From positions 29,091,494-29,155,493 of the forward strand of contig NC_049980.1 of assembly GCF_000003815.2 (NCBI RefSeq): a stretch of DNA of 64,000 nucleotides, written 5' to 3'. This stretch comes from Branchiostoma floridae (lineage: Eukaryota; Chordata; Leptocardii; Amphioxiformes; Branchiostomatidae). Of the stretch, positions 22,893 to 33,470 are shown piece by piece; position 1 is the first letter of the stretch; each line of letters begins with the position of its first letter. The notes below the pieces were generated by a model. That model did no database searches. It was not told the DNA's origin and saw only the letters and a list, made by a program, of their open reading frames with translations. Both the position numbers and the translations under genes were made by a program.

Positions 22893-23673
22893 TTGTTGTT
22901 ATTGTTTCATATCACAGCAAAGCTAGTTTGAGCCGACTGGGCCTTTCTTGCTTTCCTCTGCTGCTTTCAACTCTTCTATATTTGCCGAATCTTAATATAG
23001 AGGGGCTAGCGTTAAGCCTGGCATCGTCTGTTATTGTTAACCATGCATATAGCACATGGACGTTAAAACGCGACAAATATGATTGATGACCTTTAAAGAT
23101 TTCGCGAGTGCCCATGGCGGCTATGTAGGCCACAGTGGGGCACCCAAATTGGGCCAACTACGTCAGAGGCCTTCAAGAGCAGAAGACGCTCCACTTGCGT
23201 GCAGCGCGAGGACACCGCTCTAACAGTTGCGGACGTGTCTGTCTGTGATTGGACGAGGTCGTGGATCGATCCTTGCCCGCCGGTTGCCCTTGGTTACTGA
23301 AGGAATCGAATGGTTCAAGGTAATCTCGGCGAATCCGGCGTGTGACAGGGAAAGAGTTGAGACTTGCTAAGCCATCGGCGCACTCTAATTGGTCTCCGTT
23401 GGAAAGGCTGCCCACGTCTTGCCAGCTGAACGCCGAGCCAGACCAGAGATTCCAAGGCGTAACTCGGACAGCTGCGTCCCGCGGCTTTAACGGTTTACTA
23501 CAGATTGACACCGAATAACCTGTGGACGGCAGGGCCCGTATTCTCTGGGAGGCCGACGAGCGTTTTAGTGTTGCAGCAAATTCTTCCAGCCATTCCGTGC
23601 CACCAGGGGTACTTTTAGCAACGGACTAATCACCAGGCATGCATGCTTGAGGTTCGGCTGTAAGCCGCAGCGG
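22893..23673. other. GC-richer upstream region before the assembly gap
   Basis: Base composition rises in CG content and CpGs from about 23160, as expected near a promoter. Open frames on the minus strand (for example 23173-23511) look like chance frames in GC-rich DNA; I recognise no protein in them. It probably holds the promoter or first exon of the gene seen at 24502-31255. Confidence 0.35.
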
Positions 23674-24500
23674 NNNNNNNNNNNNNNNNNNNNNNNNNNN
23701 NNNNNNNNNNNNNNNNNNNNNNNNNNNNNNNNNNNNNNNNNNNNNNNNNNNNNNNNNNNNNNNNNNNNNNNNNNNNNNNNNNNNNNNNNNNNNNNNNNNN
23801 NNNNNNNNNNNNNNNNNNNNNNNNNNNNNNNNNNNNNNNNNNNNNNNNNNNNNNNNNNNNNNNNNNNNNNNNNNNNNNNNNNNNNNNNNNNNNNNNNNNN
23901 NNNNNNNNNNNNNNNNNNNNNNNNNNNNNNNNNNNNNNNNNNNNNNNNNNNNNNNNNNNNNNNNNNNNNNNNNNNNNNNNNNNNNNNNNNNNNNNNNNNN
24001 NNNNNNNNNNNNNNNNNNNNNNNNNNNNNNNNNNNNNNNNNNNNNNNNNNNNNNNNNNNNNNNNNNNNNNNNNNNNNNNNNNNNNNNNNNNNNNNNNNNN
24101 NNNNNNNNNNNNNNNNNNNNNNNNNNNNNNNNNNNNNNNNNNNNNNNNNNNNNNNNNNNNNNNNNNNNNNNNNNNNNNNNNNNNNNNNNNNNNNNNNNNN
24201 NNNNNNNNNNNNNNNNNNNNNNNNNNNNNNNNNNNNNNNNNNNNNNNNNNNNNNNNNNNNNNNNNNNNNNNNNNNNNNNNNNNNNNNNNNNNNNNNNNNN
24301 NNNNNNNNNNNNNNNNNNNNNNNNNNNNNNNNNNNNNNNNNNNNNNNNNNNNNNNNNNNNNNNNNNNNNNNNNNNNNNNNNNNNNNNNNNNNNNNNNNNN
24401 NNNNNNNNNNNNNNNNNNNNNNNNNNNNNNNNNNNNNNNNNNNNNNNNNNNNNNNNNNNNNNNNNNNNNNNNNNNNNNNNNNNNNNNNNNNNNNNNNNNN
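23674..24500. other. assembly gap (827 Ns)
   Basis: All bases are N. Long frames crossing it are artefacts. The 5' exons of the gene at 24502-31255 are probably in or before the gap. Confidence 0.99.
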
Positions 24501-24501
24501 G

Positions 24502-27500
24502 ATCCGACCGTCTGACATCCACTTCACGGCGGACATGATCCCCTGCAAGTTCAGCAACGGCTCGGACATGCTGGAGACCTTCAGGCAGCTTCTGTTTAAC
24601 GAGGTTAAGATTACGGACATACCGAAGATTGAGGTAAGACTACACGTTCTGTTCATTCACGATGATGGTCGTTGTTGCCATGTCTGCTATTTCAGTAACC
24701 TCGCGTATGATTGATATTGTAGTGATCCCACATAAAACAACAACATGGAGCATTGAGTAATTTTCATGACACCTGATTAGTAACGTCAAGAAAACATCGC
24801 TCACATAGACGATTCTAATTCGTTGATTGATGCATTTGATGCGGCGCCTTTAGCTATAAGACACTTGTATTGGACGTATTCACTCAGACCATCAGTTTTC
24901 TGCGTATGCAGCATTTACAGGTTAAAGTTCACGAGCCATAGAGACATACTGCAAACTCGCGCGCTGAAATCATATTTGCTCTGCTTTTTTTCCGTACAAG
25001 ACGCATTCTGTGTCAGTATCATCATATACATTGTTTTTCTCATTTTATTGCAATCGAGATCCTCTCATAGACGTTGAAAAATGAGCATATCATCTGACGA
25101 CGTGACTCATCACCCCTTAAATCTTAGAAAGAACCTTATCATCAAAACATCCTCCGCACAATGACTGTGTCAATGAGGACCGATGTCTATGTACTACATT
25201 TACCTTACCCTCTGCACAACTAAAGGACCATGCTCTATTTGTTTTTGTTCATTCGTCTCTATTTAGTATTCCGACAATCTGTAGTATCATATATTCTATA
25301 CAAATTTGCATGATAAAACGTTGCATATTTAATCAAGAGCTTGTTCAAAATATGTGAGTTCTATTAAAGCGGGGTCTTGTTACCAGATGGCAGGCCATAT
25401 TTTTGATAAGCTCCTCAAAATGACCCACATAACTGATGCCGTTTCCCGTATTGCAGGTTATCTACAAGGACGGCTCGTGGTGGGCGTACTTTGGGAACAG
25501 GCGGCTGTGGATCCTACGGGAGGTGGAGAGGTTGGGCCGGTGTGCCGCCGTCGAGTGCATAGTTCTCCCCAAGGACTTCTGCAGCGACGAGAAATGGCTT
25601 AAGAAACTGAAGAACCGAGACGAGGGACAATCTGTGGGTGTGGAGAAAACGGAGAGGTTCGACGTCGAGTATCAAACCATCATAGAGGCATGGCGGAAAA
25701 AGACTATCTATGGCATGGACGCGCCGACTCAACTCGAGGTCATGATGGGGAAAGAAGGTAAAGTATTATCATGTTTTAGTCGTAGATGTACGTTAGGAGG
25801 TTTTTCTTTTGTTTTCTTTCTTAACTTTAGCCATCTTAAGATTTTCAACATGAAATTCTATTTAATATACTGCTTTCCAACCCTGGGCAACGGGCCCAAT
25901 GTAGCTCTGGTGAAATATGATGAGATGTTGAGAAAGATCATCTCCACAATACTGTAAATCTTGAAACATATTCGCTGCCATTCGCGGCAGCCTCTCCGCT
26001 GTTAATATGGGTTTCAAATGTATTTTGATAGTGCCACAGAATTGTTTCAACCGCGAATTCAAAACACCATGAAAACCTCACACCACCCCCACCCACACCA
26101 CCCCCGACCGCGAAAAAAAACATCGCGAAAGTGAATGAATTTAATTTACGGTTACTCCGCAACGTCTGAAATGTGTGGCCAGCCTCGGACGAAATTCCAC
26201 GTAGACGGTCAGCTGAGGACACATATCTTTATCTATTTCTTTACTTTACAAAACTAAAAACAAATCTGAGAGTAGCCGACAAGAGAAATAATGTAGTTCC
26301 TCTACGAGGATGGTGCCTCGAATACAAAGAAATAAAGCAAATTTAAAAGAAATATATATCACCGGCAATCAAACATAAGGCGGGGATTATTCAGATAGGA
26401 AAAGCTGACTCCATGTGGTCCATGTACATGGTTAGCCTAGACGCCAGACTGTTTCCAGGATACATCCCAATTCTTCGGCTCTAGGGCCAACATGCCCTCA
26501 AGTAAATTCTTTAAAATGTCCCTCAGAGCTCGAGTTAGACCCTGATTGAGCCGTGTTGAGATTGATATCGGGCCGGAGTCTGGTATCCAGGCTAGAAAAT
26601 GGTAGGCATCATGAAGGAATTTGTTATCTCCGAGAGATGGGACTCACTGGCAAACAGGAACACGACATCCACGACGTAGTGAGAGACACGCAGAATGTCA
26701 AGCCAACACTGATGCCGATGGCACGTTTAAGTGTGGACTTAGTCGAACTGCTTACGAAGCCGTGTCCAGAGACTCATGCTTGCTGTACCACAGATCGATT
26801 TACAAGCAGCTGTATATTTGTCTCTAATGATAAATGGATAGATACACAGACTCGTATTTCAAAGACATGCTTTGGCCAATTAGTAGATAAATAAATCGAC
26901 TTGAATTAAACTGATGGCAACAAGAATTTATGAAGCATTTTCATACATGTACAACCAGAAAAGGAGTAGATACACAGACTTGTATTTCAAAGACATGCTT
27001 CGGCCAATTAGTACATAAATAAATCGACTCAAATAAACCTAATGACATCGAGGATTCACTGGAACATTTTCATTGACAACCAGAACACGAGGCATTGGAA
27101 CTCCCGCTGCAGTACGATATAAAGCCTCTAGGGGACCAAACATCTAATTGTTTCGAGGTCTTATAAAGACGTACCCACGTACCAAGTACCAAGACATTGC
27201 ATCTGGGCCTTCTTATGATTTAGGCACAGAGGACATAGACAGGTTGCCGAAAACATAATCTTCTTGGCAAAAGTAATCAATGGTCTAATGAGTGTGCCGT
27301 GATTTGCAACGTGCAGAGCGGATAGTCCATCGGCATGAGCAAGGATGTTACCAAGAAAAAAACCCGTTGCTATAATTTTATAGCATAATTATTTATAGAT
27401 TCAATTGTACCAACTTTATCATTAGCACGTGATAAAGTTTCAGAAACGTACTTGGATCATCAGAACGACCAGTTCTATTCTACAACATATTGTCATGACA

Positions 27501-30500
27501 AGACTACGACCAGTAACTCATTGAAAAGAGTACTTACCATTTAATACATTCGATGAAATATTCCTTTAAGTTATCTCTAATTCTATGAAGCTAAAAGCAT
27601 TAGCAGACCTGAGCCATCATTGATAAGACTTGATATCTAATATCTCAAGAAGCATTATCAAACATGAGCCATATTAGTTTATCTTTACCTGGGATGATCG
27701 GAAGTCTGCAAACAAAAATACATCGATGTTAGCAAACAGGATAAGATATGTCCACAGACATGAATATCAGGATCATGCGATCTGACAGTACATTGCGTTA
27801 CGTATACAGCAATCGTGAACAATATAGTCCTGAGATTAAGCAAACGTACTCGTGTATGTCCGTCCATATAGGCCAGGCCGAGGGGTCAGTGTACTGGAGA
27901 TGTCAGCGAATAGCTCGCGTGTCCAGCCAGCTTTGATGGATCTATAGAGCATGTCTCTGAGCATCGGACAACACAGGCAAAATTAGCGCGCTCGGGTTTC
28001 AGGCTCCGTCTGCATTAAAACGGTTTTAGTTTTGGCTGACTCCCGACCCTGTCTGTGCCCTGACCCAGTTTCACCCCACACGTACGGCTTGCGGGCTGCT
28101 GAAGGGTAGGCGGGCAGCGGATTCTGCTGGCCTCGTGCCCGAAAAAGGCACCACTGTAGGTCGAGGTCCATCTCATTTAACTGTTGGTCATTCTTCCTGA
28201 AGGATCAAGAAGCCACAAATCAATGCAAAACGTCAGTCTCTCTCATGGAGGTTAGAATTACCCTGTCATCGGTTCAAACATCCAGATGATGTAGGTAATC
28301 TGAGTACATACATATCAATAAACGATCCGGATTTGGTCGAAATAAAATATGCCATTTAACATAGTAGATGACTCGGCATTTCGTATGCAAAGATCTGCGT
28401 GACTCCACGGCCTTTGTTGATGTTTGTGATGTAAACAAACGTTTGCAAAAGTCCATTTTCGCATCTTAACTTCCATCTACCGATCAGTTACGGCATAAGT
28501 AAGACTGTCTCTTGAAGCTCCCCAGCCGATACCGTAACAATGTGAACTCTGCATACCGGAGCTTATCGCTGGCGGGACCTAGCTGCTGATCGTTACATAT
28601 CTGTGGCGGGAAGATCACAGGTGCCATGGCTCCTCTCTGCTTATACATGTATCATCACTTTGTTTTGCAAGCAGATTTGCGTTCTGATAAACTGAGTGTA
28701 CTGAACGTAACCCTCAAAGTATTGGATAAATACTTGGATAAAGGAAAGACCCCAGTGGTGCATGATTAATAGGCAATCGACGTAGACAAGGAATATTCAT
28801 CTGATGAAAATCGGCCCCAAATTGGAATTTCCTTCCCTACCGACGATTTTGCCCTATTCTACACTCAGCTCTACTCTACTGTACTCTACTGTACTCTACT
28901 CTACTCTACTGTACTGTACTCTGCTCTATTCTACTCTGCTCTATTCTACTGTACTGTATACCTGTATACTGTATTCAATCTAACCAAGGACGTTACATCA
29001 ACAGGCCTGTTGATGTAACGTCCTTGATCTAACACACCCAAACCTACCCTACCCTATTCTACTCTTCTCTTCCTTGCCCTACTCTGCCCTACTCTTCTTC
29101 ACTCTAGTGTAATCTAATTTACTCTACTCTACTAGCAAATTCCTTAATGTCAAAGAAGAACAAACGCTTTAATTTCCGTTGCATTTCTGAGAGAATGATT
29201 ACGAATCATGACAGAAACAGAAAATCAAACCCCATCAAAACAAATGGCAAATACAAACATTGCGTAACTCCTCATGCTTGGGAGTAAATGATGTGATCAC
29301 AATTAAGGTAAACAGACATGTAATCACAATTCGCTTGACCTAGATGTCAGCGTTGCGCAATGTCTGGTTGCACCTGTTCCTAAGTCTGATCAGCTATCTT
29401 TAGCCAAAAGAAGCCTTGAAAACGAAACAAACGGGTCGTCAGAAATCTCATTATGTTCAGCATCGTAATATACTGCAGCTCTTATCGCCTTATCGCCCCG
29501 GTCTCTGGCCATGACTGGCATATATTTACAGCTAGCATGTCATCTCTGTGGCCAAAACCAGATCTGCCTGCGACCCAACTCCTCTGATATAGAGAACCTG
29601 TGACCCTACCCCCGACCTATACGTGCGTCACGTCGGCTCATATGGCTGCCCTACGTCACAGGGACCGGTCAGTACATGGACAGGAATATAGAGCTCCCCA
29701 GTCCCCCACATCGAGACGATCTTATACGTACATAGGGCTTGTACGTCGGAACTGTGAGCAGCGACACCCGTGCTGCAATTCAATGTGAATCGGTCAGAAT
29801 TGCCCTAAAGAAGGTGACAGACGGTCACCGAAACGTTGGTGTGAATAGACCAATGGTTGTATAAAAAAGTCTCTTCATCCTTTGCTCCTACTACTAACTG
29901 TTACACCCTCCGGCACCAGTTATCAGTACTGAAACAAAACCTGAACCTGACTCTCATCCTCTTGGTCCTGTCCAAAATGTCATTCACGACATAGCAAAGA
30001 TAGCATTTTGTCGACGCAGGACCCTAAAGACGATCTGATCCCAGGGAATGCTCTGATATTGACCTTTCCGAATACATATAGGTCACACTCGGGTGGGGTC
30101 TGCATAATGAGTGCAGGAGTCCGTTAAGTACGTCAGCTCTCTCCCCCCCCCCCCCTCTAGTACCAATTGTAAATCAATTGCAACATTATAAAACACTTTC
30201 CACAGTTTTTTTTTAAATTTCCAGTCGCAAACTTCAGCACTGGTCAAATGAAACTTGGAACGATTTCGAAAATCTTATCTAGTCTGAAGCAAAATATAAA
30301 CATCTAAATTTAAAGTTATGACAGTCATAAGCTTATAAGGCTTCCATGACTTGTTGGGAACACGCCGTCACAAGTTTTCCTAGATGTTGAAATATGACAT
30401 CAAACGTTGTAATGATTAGACTTCCAAAATTCCGCATGTCTTTCATATCTAAGGTGACAATTTGATTTCTCAGGTAGATTCTCCTAATTGATTCAGCACC

Positions 30501-31255
30501 AACTCGTCTTGTCTAAATTTACCTTTCTGTTATCCATTTTTATTTATTTCTGTACGTATGTTGTTTACTACTCTTGCATTATGCTTATGTTTTTAAGTAG
30601 AAGGCTTCAAATAAGCAAATTGTGTTTTTTTCCTAATACTCACAAAGTGTATGTGAATAAAATAAATGAATAGAATTTGATTTCACATAAAAATAAATAT
30701 TACTTGGTGATGTTTCAAATCTGTACACAACTCTAGCAAAGTATGCAATATTTCTGTCATGGTCTAGATATAAAGATAATTCTTTGTTACTTCAAAGACA
30801 CAATATCCTACAGTTATTCAATGCACTATGTGATTCGGTAATTCCAGTCAATATATAAGTCATAGCAAAAAAAATGTGTATTAATGATGACATTATGATG
30901 TTGTCATACATGTGCGGCATTTTGTACACTTGATTACTGCTGATGGAATAAAAGTAATGGAAAAAAAAGTAAACTTTCCTCTTGTTTTCCAGCGGGTACC
31001 CCGAAGACTGCACGTGGCGGCAAGGTCTTCACGTTTCCCAACGGCACGAGCGGCTCCTCCCAGACAAAGTCAGCCACCAAGAACATGGGGCAGTTCTTCA
31101 AGGACCTCGTGTTGTGCAGCGTCATCGTGTCCACCAGTGCAATCGGAGCCCTCACCATGGTCAGCTATTTCCTGGGAAACAGTCTTATTGCCACCACGAT
31201 GAAAAGCATTCTCGCTGACTTGGACTTCCCCTTTGACTGGGCAGAGGAAGAGTGA
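24502..31255 (+). CDS. uncharacterised protein, last three exons (5' end in gap)
   Basis: Visible exons are at most <24502-24633, then 25457-25757 and 30993-31255, with GT-AG borders and matching phases (0, then 1), ending in TGA at 31253. The first reads IRPSDIHFTADMIPCKFSNG and NEVKITDIPKIE; the second starts VIYKDGSWWAYFGNRRLWIL and REVERLGRCAAVEC. This layout (a short beta-like IRPSDI element, then a WW/YF..NRRLW box) resembles unnamed eukaryotic proteins of similar pattern, but I cannot give a family name or function. The last exon has an NGTS glycosylation-type site and a hydrophobic run (VLCSVIVSTSAIGALTMVSY) that may be a membrane helix, then an acidic FPFDWAEEE end. Introns are long and repeat-rich. 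Confidence 0.75.
25758..26430. other. intron of the uncharacterised gene, first part
   Basis: A purine/pyrimidine-skewed caccaccccc stretch lies near 26080; otherwise I see no repeats or exons. Confidence 0.35.
26425..26600. mobile_element. MITE with tagcct...aggcta ends
   Basis: Left end tagcctagacgccagac pairs with gtctggtatccaggcta on the right, with a few mismatches. The same end sequence (tagcctggtatcca / accaggcta) bounds the 99-bp element at 48496-48594, so this is a second, longer member. Target duplication is not clear here. Confidence 0.55.
26841..27090 (+). repeat. two-copy tandem repeat, 128-bp period
   Basis: gatacacagact and tttcaaagacatgctt with ggccaattagtacataaataaatcgact recur at 26841 and 26969 with a period of 128 bases and scattered changes. 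Confidence 0.75.
27091..28858. other. intron DNA, nothing recognised
   Basis: No exon-like frame with splice sites and no clear element is visible in this part of the long intron. Confidence 0.35.
28858..28980. repeat. CTACT-type simple repeat
   Basis: Degenerate runs of ctact, ctgtact and ctattct fill this interval, with a second weaker tract at about 29035-29140 (ctaccctaccctattctact). The 42-bp perfect palindrome lies between the two tracts. Confidence 0.85.
28985..29026. repeat. 42-bp perfect palindrome without spacer
   Basis: caaggacgttacatcaacag followed by g is exactly complementary to the next 21 bases (centre aggcct at about 29005). It can extrude a cruciform. It is flanked by simple repeats and by the partly repeated word atctaac. 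Confidence 0.95.
29027..30992. other. intron DNA with one repeat fragment
   Basis: A hammerhead-like hairpin repeat at 29790-29905 and a C-run at about 30144 are the only landmarks. AT-rich DNA precedes the last exon at 30993. Confidence 0.35.
29798..29905 (+). repeat. repeat with perfect hairpin and GAAAC core
   Basis: CTAAAGA at 29805-29811 is followed by ggtgac paired with gtcacc (29813-29818 with 29824-29829) and GAAA at 29830-29833. The order again resembles a hammerhead core with the G5 position changed to A. The tail (tgtataaaaaagtctcttc) looks like the end of a dispersed element. Confidence 0.5.
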
Positions 31256-31383
31256 GCTCTGCACACGCACACGTAACGAGGTGTTGCGACGGACGGCAAC
31301 CCCTGATGTGTTTTTACAGTGCCATGGAGGCCACAAGGCAGGGTGGACCGTAGTTTGAAACAGTCGGTACTCGGGAAGAAAGA

Positions 31384-31561
31384 TTAGTCTCTACCAGACT
31401 CCCGCCTGGCCGAATAGTAATAGGGGACTTTGGCCAAGTTAGGCCTTTAATAGGTCGCAAACTATACTCCTCGGCCATCCAACTCCTCTGGTGTATTTTT
31501 CTGTCTTATTTGGCCAATTTCTACTATTTTTCCAGCGACCCGCGGAGCCTGGTAGAGGCTA
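31384..31561. mobile_element. 178-bp hAT-like MITE
   Basis: ttagtctctaccag at the left pairs with ctggtagaggcta at the right, with one mismatch. Direct copies of aagaaaga flank it (31376-31383 and 31562-31569), an exact 8-bp target duplication as made by hAT transposases. A diverged fragment of the same family (tagtctctaccagactcccg) is at 53278-53360 in the tropomyosin gene. It lies in the probable 3' untranslated region of the uncharacterised gene. Confidence 0.8.
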
Positions 31562-32041
31562 AAGAAAGACTTGCCGCTTGACGGAGAGCGACTACGACGT
31601 GACCCAGGACCACGGTTTGAGTACCACCTGCTGATCACGATGTCTCACGCAGCGTTACGTACTCGCACCGTTTCACACAGGAACAAGAGTGTTATTATAG
31701 ATGACAGTGTGTACAGCCACGTAGCCCTACTATTGTCCCACAAGCGACGGACAACACAACATACTAGTAACAAGACTAGTGTAGAACTGTTCTTTCGAGC
31801 GTTTCGTCCCGTGAGATAGGTCTTATGGTCTTGGTTGATTCGTTCCCCACAACAAGCTAGTTACTCAGTACTAGATATAGTCGACGTCTGAGGTTTGCTA
31901 TGAGCAACTTTTAATTCAAAACTGCCCGTCCGTATTGACTGGAACTAATTCAGATTGAAGGTAATGAAAGCAGTTGTTAAATTATCAAGAACAAACTACA
32001 GCAAACGTCAAACTGCCTTGTTGTGATTTCAATACAACAAG

Positions 32042-32047
32042 AATAAA
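32042..32047 (+). terminator. candidate poly(A) signal of the uncharacterised gene
   Basis: AATAAA lies 787 bases after the stop at 31255, followed by a gattcttgtttcatg T/G-rich stretch. Confidence 0.4.
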
Positions 32048-32359
32048 TGGGATTCTTGTTTCATGAGAAGGTTTAGTCTTCAGTTTTATTCCTGATAACT
32101 GAATGTTAGAAATTATCTGCACTTTGTGTTTCGTCACATTGCATTAGCTTTACCATCAACAACTGTTATCACAGATAAGCTAAGGTTTCAGGATATTACT
32201 AATGAGGCCGGTTTAGATCAAAATGATTTTGTTATCAGTACCCTTCAACCATTACTCAATTGCCAACACATTGAAGTAAATGCCACAAATGTAACATTTT
32301 ACGTGACTGCAAAATCCAGGGGTATCTTGTTTTCGCTATTTAATATAGCAAAGTTGCCC

Positions 32360-32617
32360 GTACATCTGTGCAGATGCGTAGGGGTGGCGCCCATCTCAAG
32401 TTCTGTAGCCCTTCAGCAACACATTTGTGCAAGTCACTACAACAAGGGGCCAGTCCACTGGTAGTGATGTGTGTTTAACTCCCATACTCTTCCTCATTGG
32501 TGCTGAGTGCTAAGCAGACAAAACGGCATGTACCATTTTTAAAGTCTTTGGTATGACTCGGCCAGGGATCGAACTCATGACCTACTGAATGCAAGGCGAA
32601 CACTCTAACCACTCGGA
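32360..32617 (-). repeat. tRNA-derived SINE
   Basis: Read from 32617 leftward, the head gagtggttagagtgttcgcc and gagttcgatccctgg match RNA polymerase III A and B boxes of a tRNA. The body (tggtacatgccgttttgtct, gcttagcactcagcacc, ctaccagtggactggcc, gagatgggcgcc) matches the copy at 2490-2730. The tRNA-like part does not look like a working tRNA gene because the body follows without a CCA-end fold or terminator. Confidence 0.7.
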
Positions 32618-33470
32618 GTTATATTTGCCAATGGTCGTGATGCCACTACAGCCCTCAGTAGGCGTGTGTGTGGCAGCGGCAATAGTTGGGATAGCTGGCC
32701 TAGCTGTGGGATATGTGATGGCCTAATATAGTCGTGACACCGATAAAGCCAGCAATTAGCGGTCCCCGAGGGAACTGCATCGAACAGGCCCTTTTCATTT
32801 GATTCTTGATTTCCTCCTTCATGCTTCGGAAGATTGGTACACATCGTACATTTTACCTTTCCATGTACACAATGACATGAACTGCACTAATTACTATTTA
32901 TACAATTATTTCTATTGCCCTGGCTTTCACGCTGCCTCCGCCACGGCGCACCTACCGTCGATCCTCTACTTTTCCCATGGTGCCACACGTCAATTCTCGC
33001 AAGACCAGGTGATCGAACACGCGTGAGGTCCGGTCACCTCTATGTTGACTTGATCTTGCACAGATTTAGGAAGTCTCCTCAAATCGAATGATTTCTTCCA
33101 ACAAATCAACAATGAAGACAAATTGACTTTGATATATGTACATAACATAACATGCCTTTGTATATGATATAGAAATATCCACCGTTCTGACAAAACAGTT
33201 ATCACACTACGTACGTATAAAATACGATGAAATAAACAGTTTTGGCATAATGTATACTAGTTGTTTCTCCGTCTTGTGCTGTAATATTTAGTACTCGTTA
33301 GTATTGCTTGTCAGTATAGTATTTCATCAGAGCACATGAACAGATGACATATTTTCCTGTGCTGTGTGGTTAGACGATAACGGATTTGAAGGTGGTGATG
33401 CGAAGAGAGGGGGATGGAGTGAAGGGTATGAGGAGAGTACTAGTATCTGTATGATCAATGCTGCTGGTCT
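32618..33470. other. intergenic DNA, nothing recognised
   Basis: A loose repeat of gtcgtgatgccactacagcc and gtcgtgacaccgataaagcc occurs at 32634 and 32732. I see no exon or element beyond that. Confidence 0.35.

Noticed and set aside
23565..24714. Long open frames on both strands across the N block
   Set aside because: They consist of unknown bases (X residues) and reflect the gap, not coding sequence. Only the part from 24502 on has real support.
32549..32617. A tRNA gene on the minus strand
   Set aside because: The A and B boxes are there, but the sequence continues into a SINE body shared with 2490-2730, and no full cloverleaf could be drawn.
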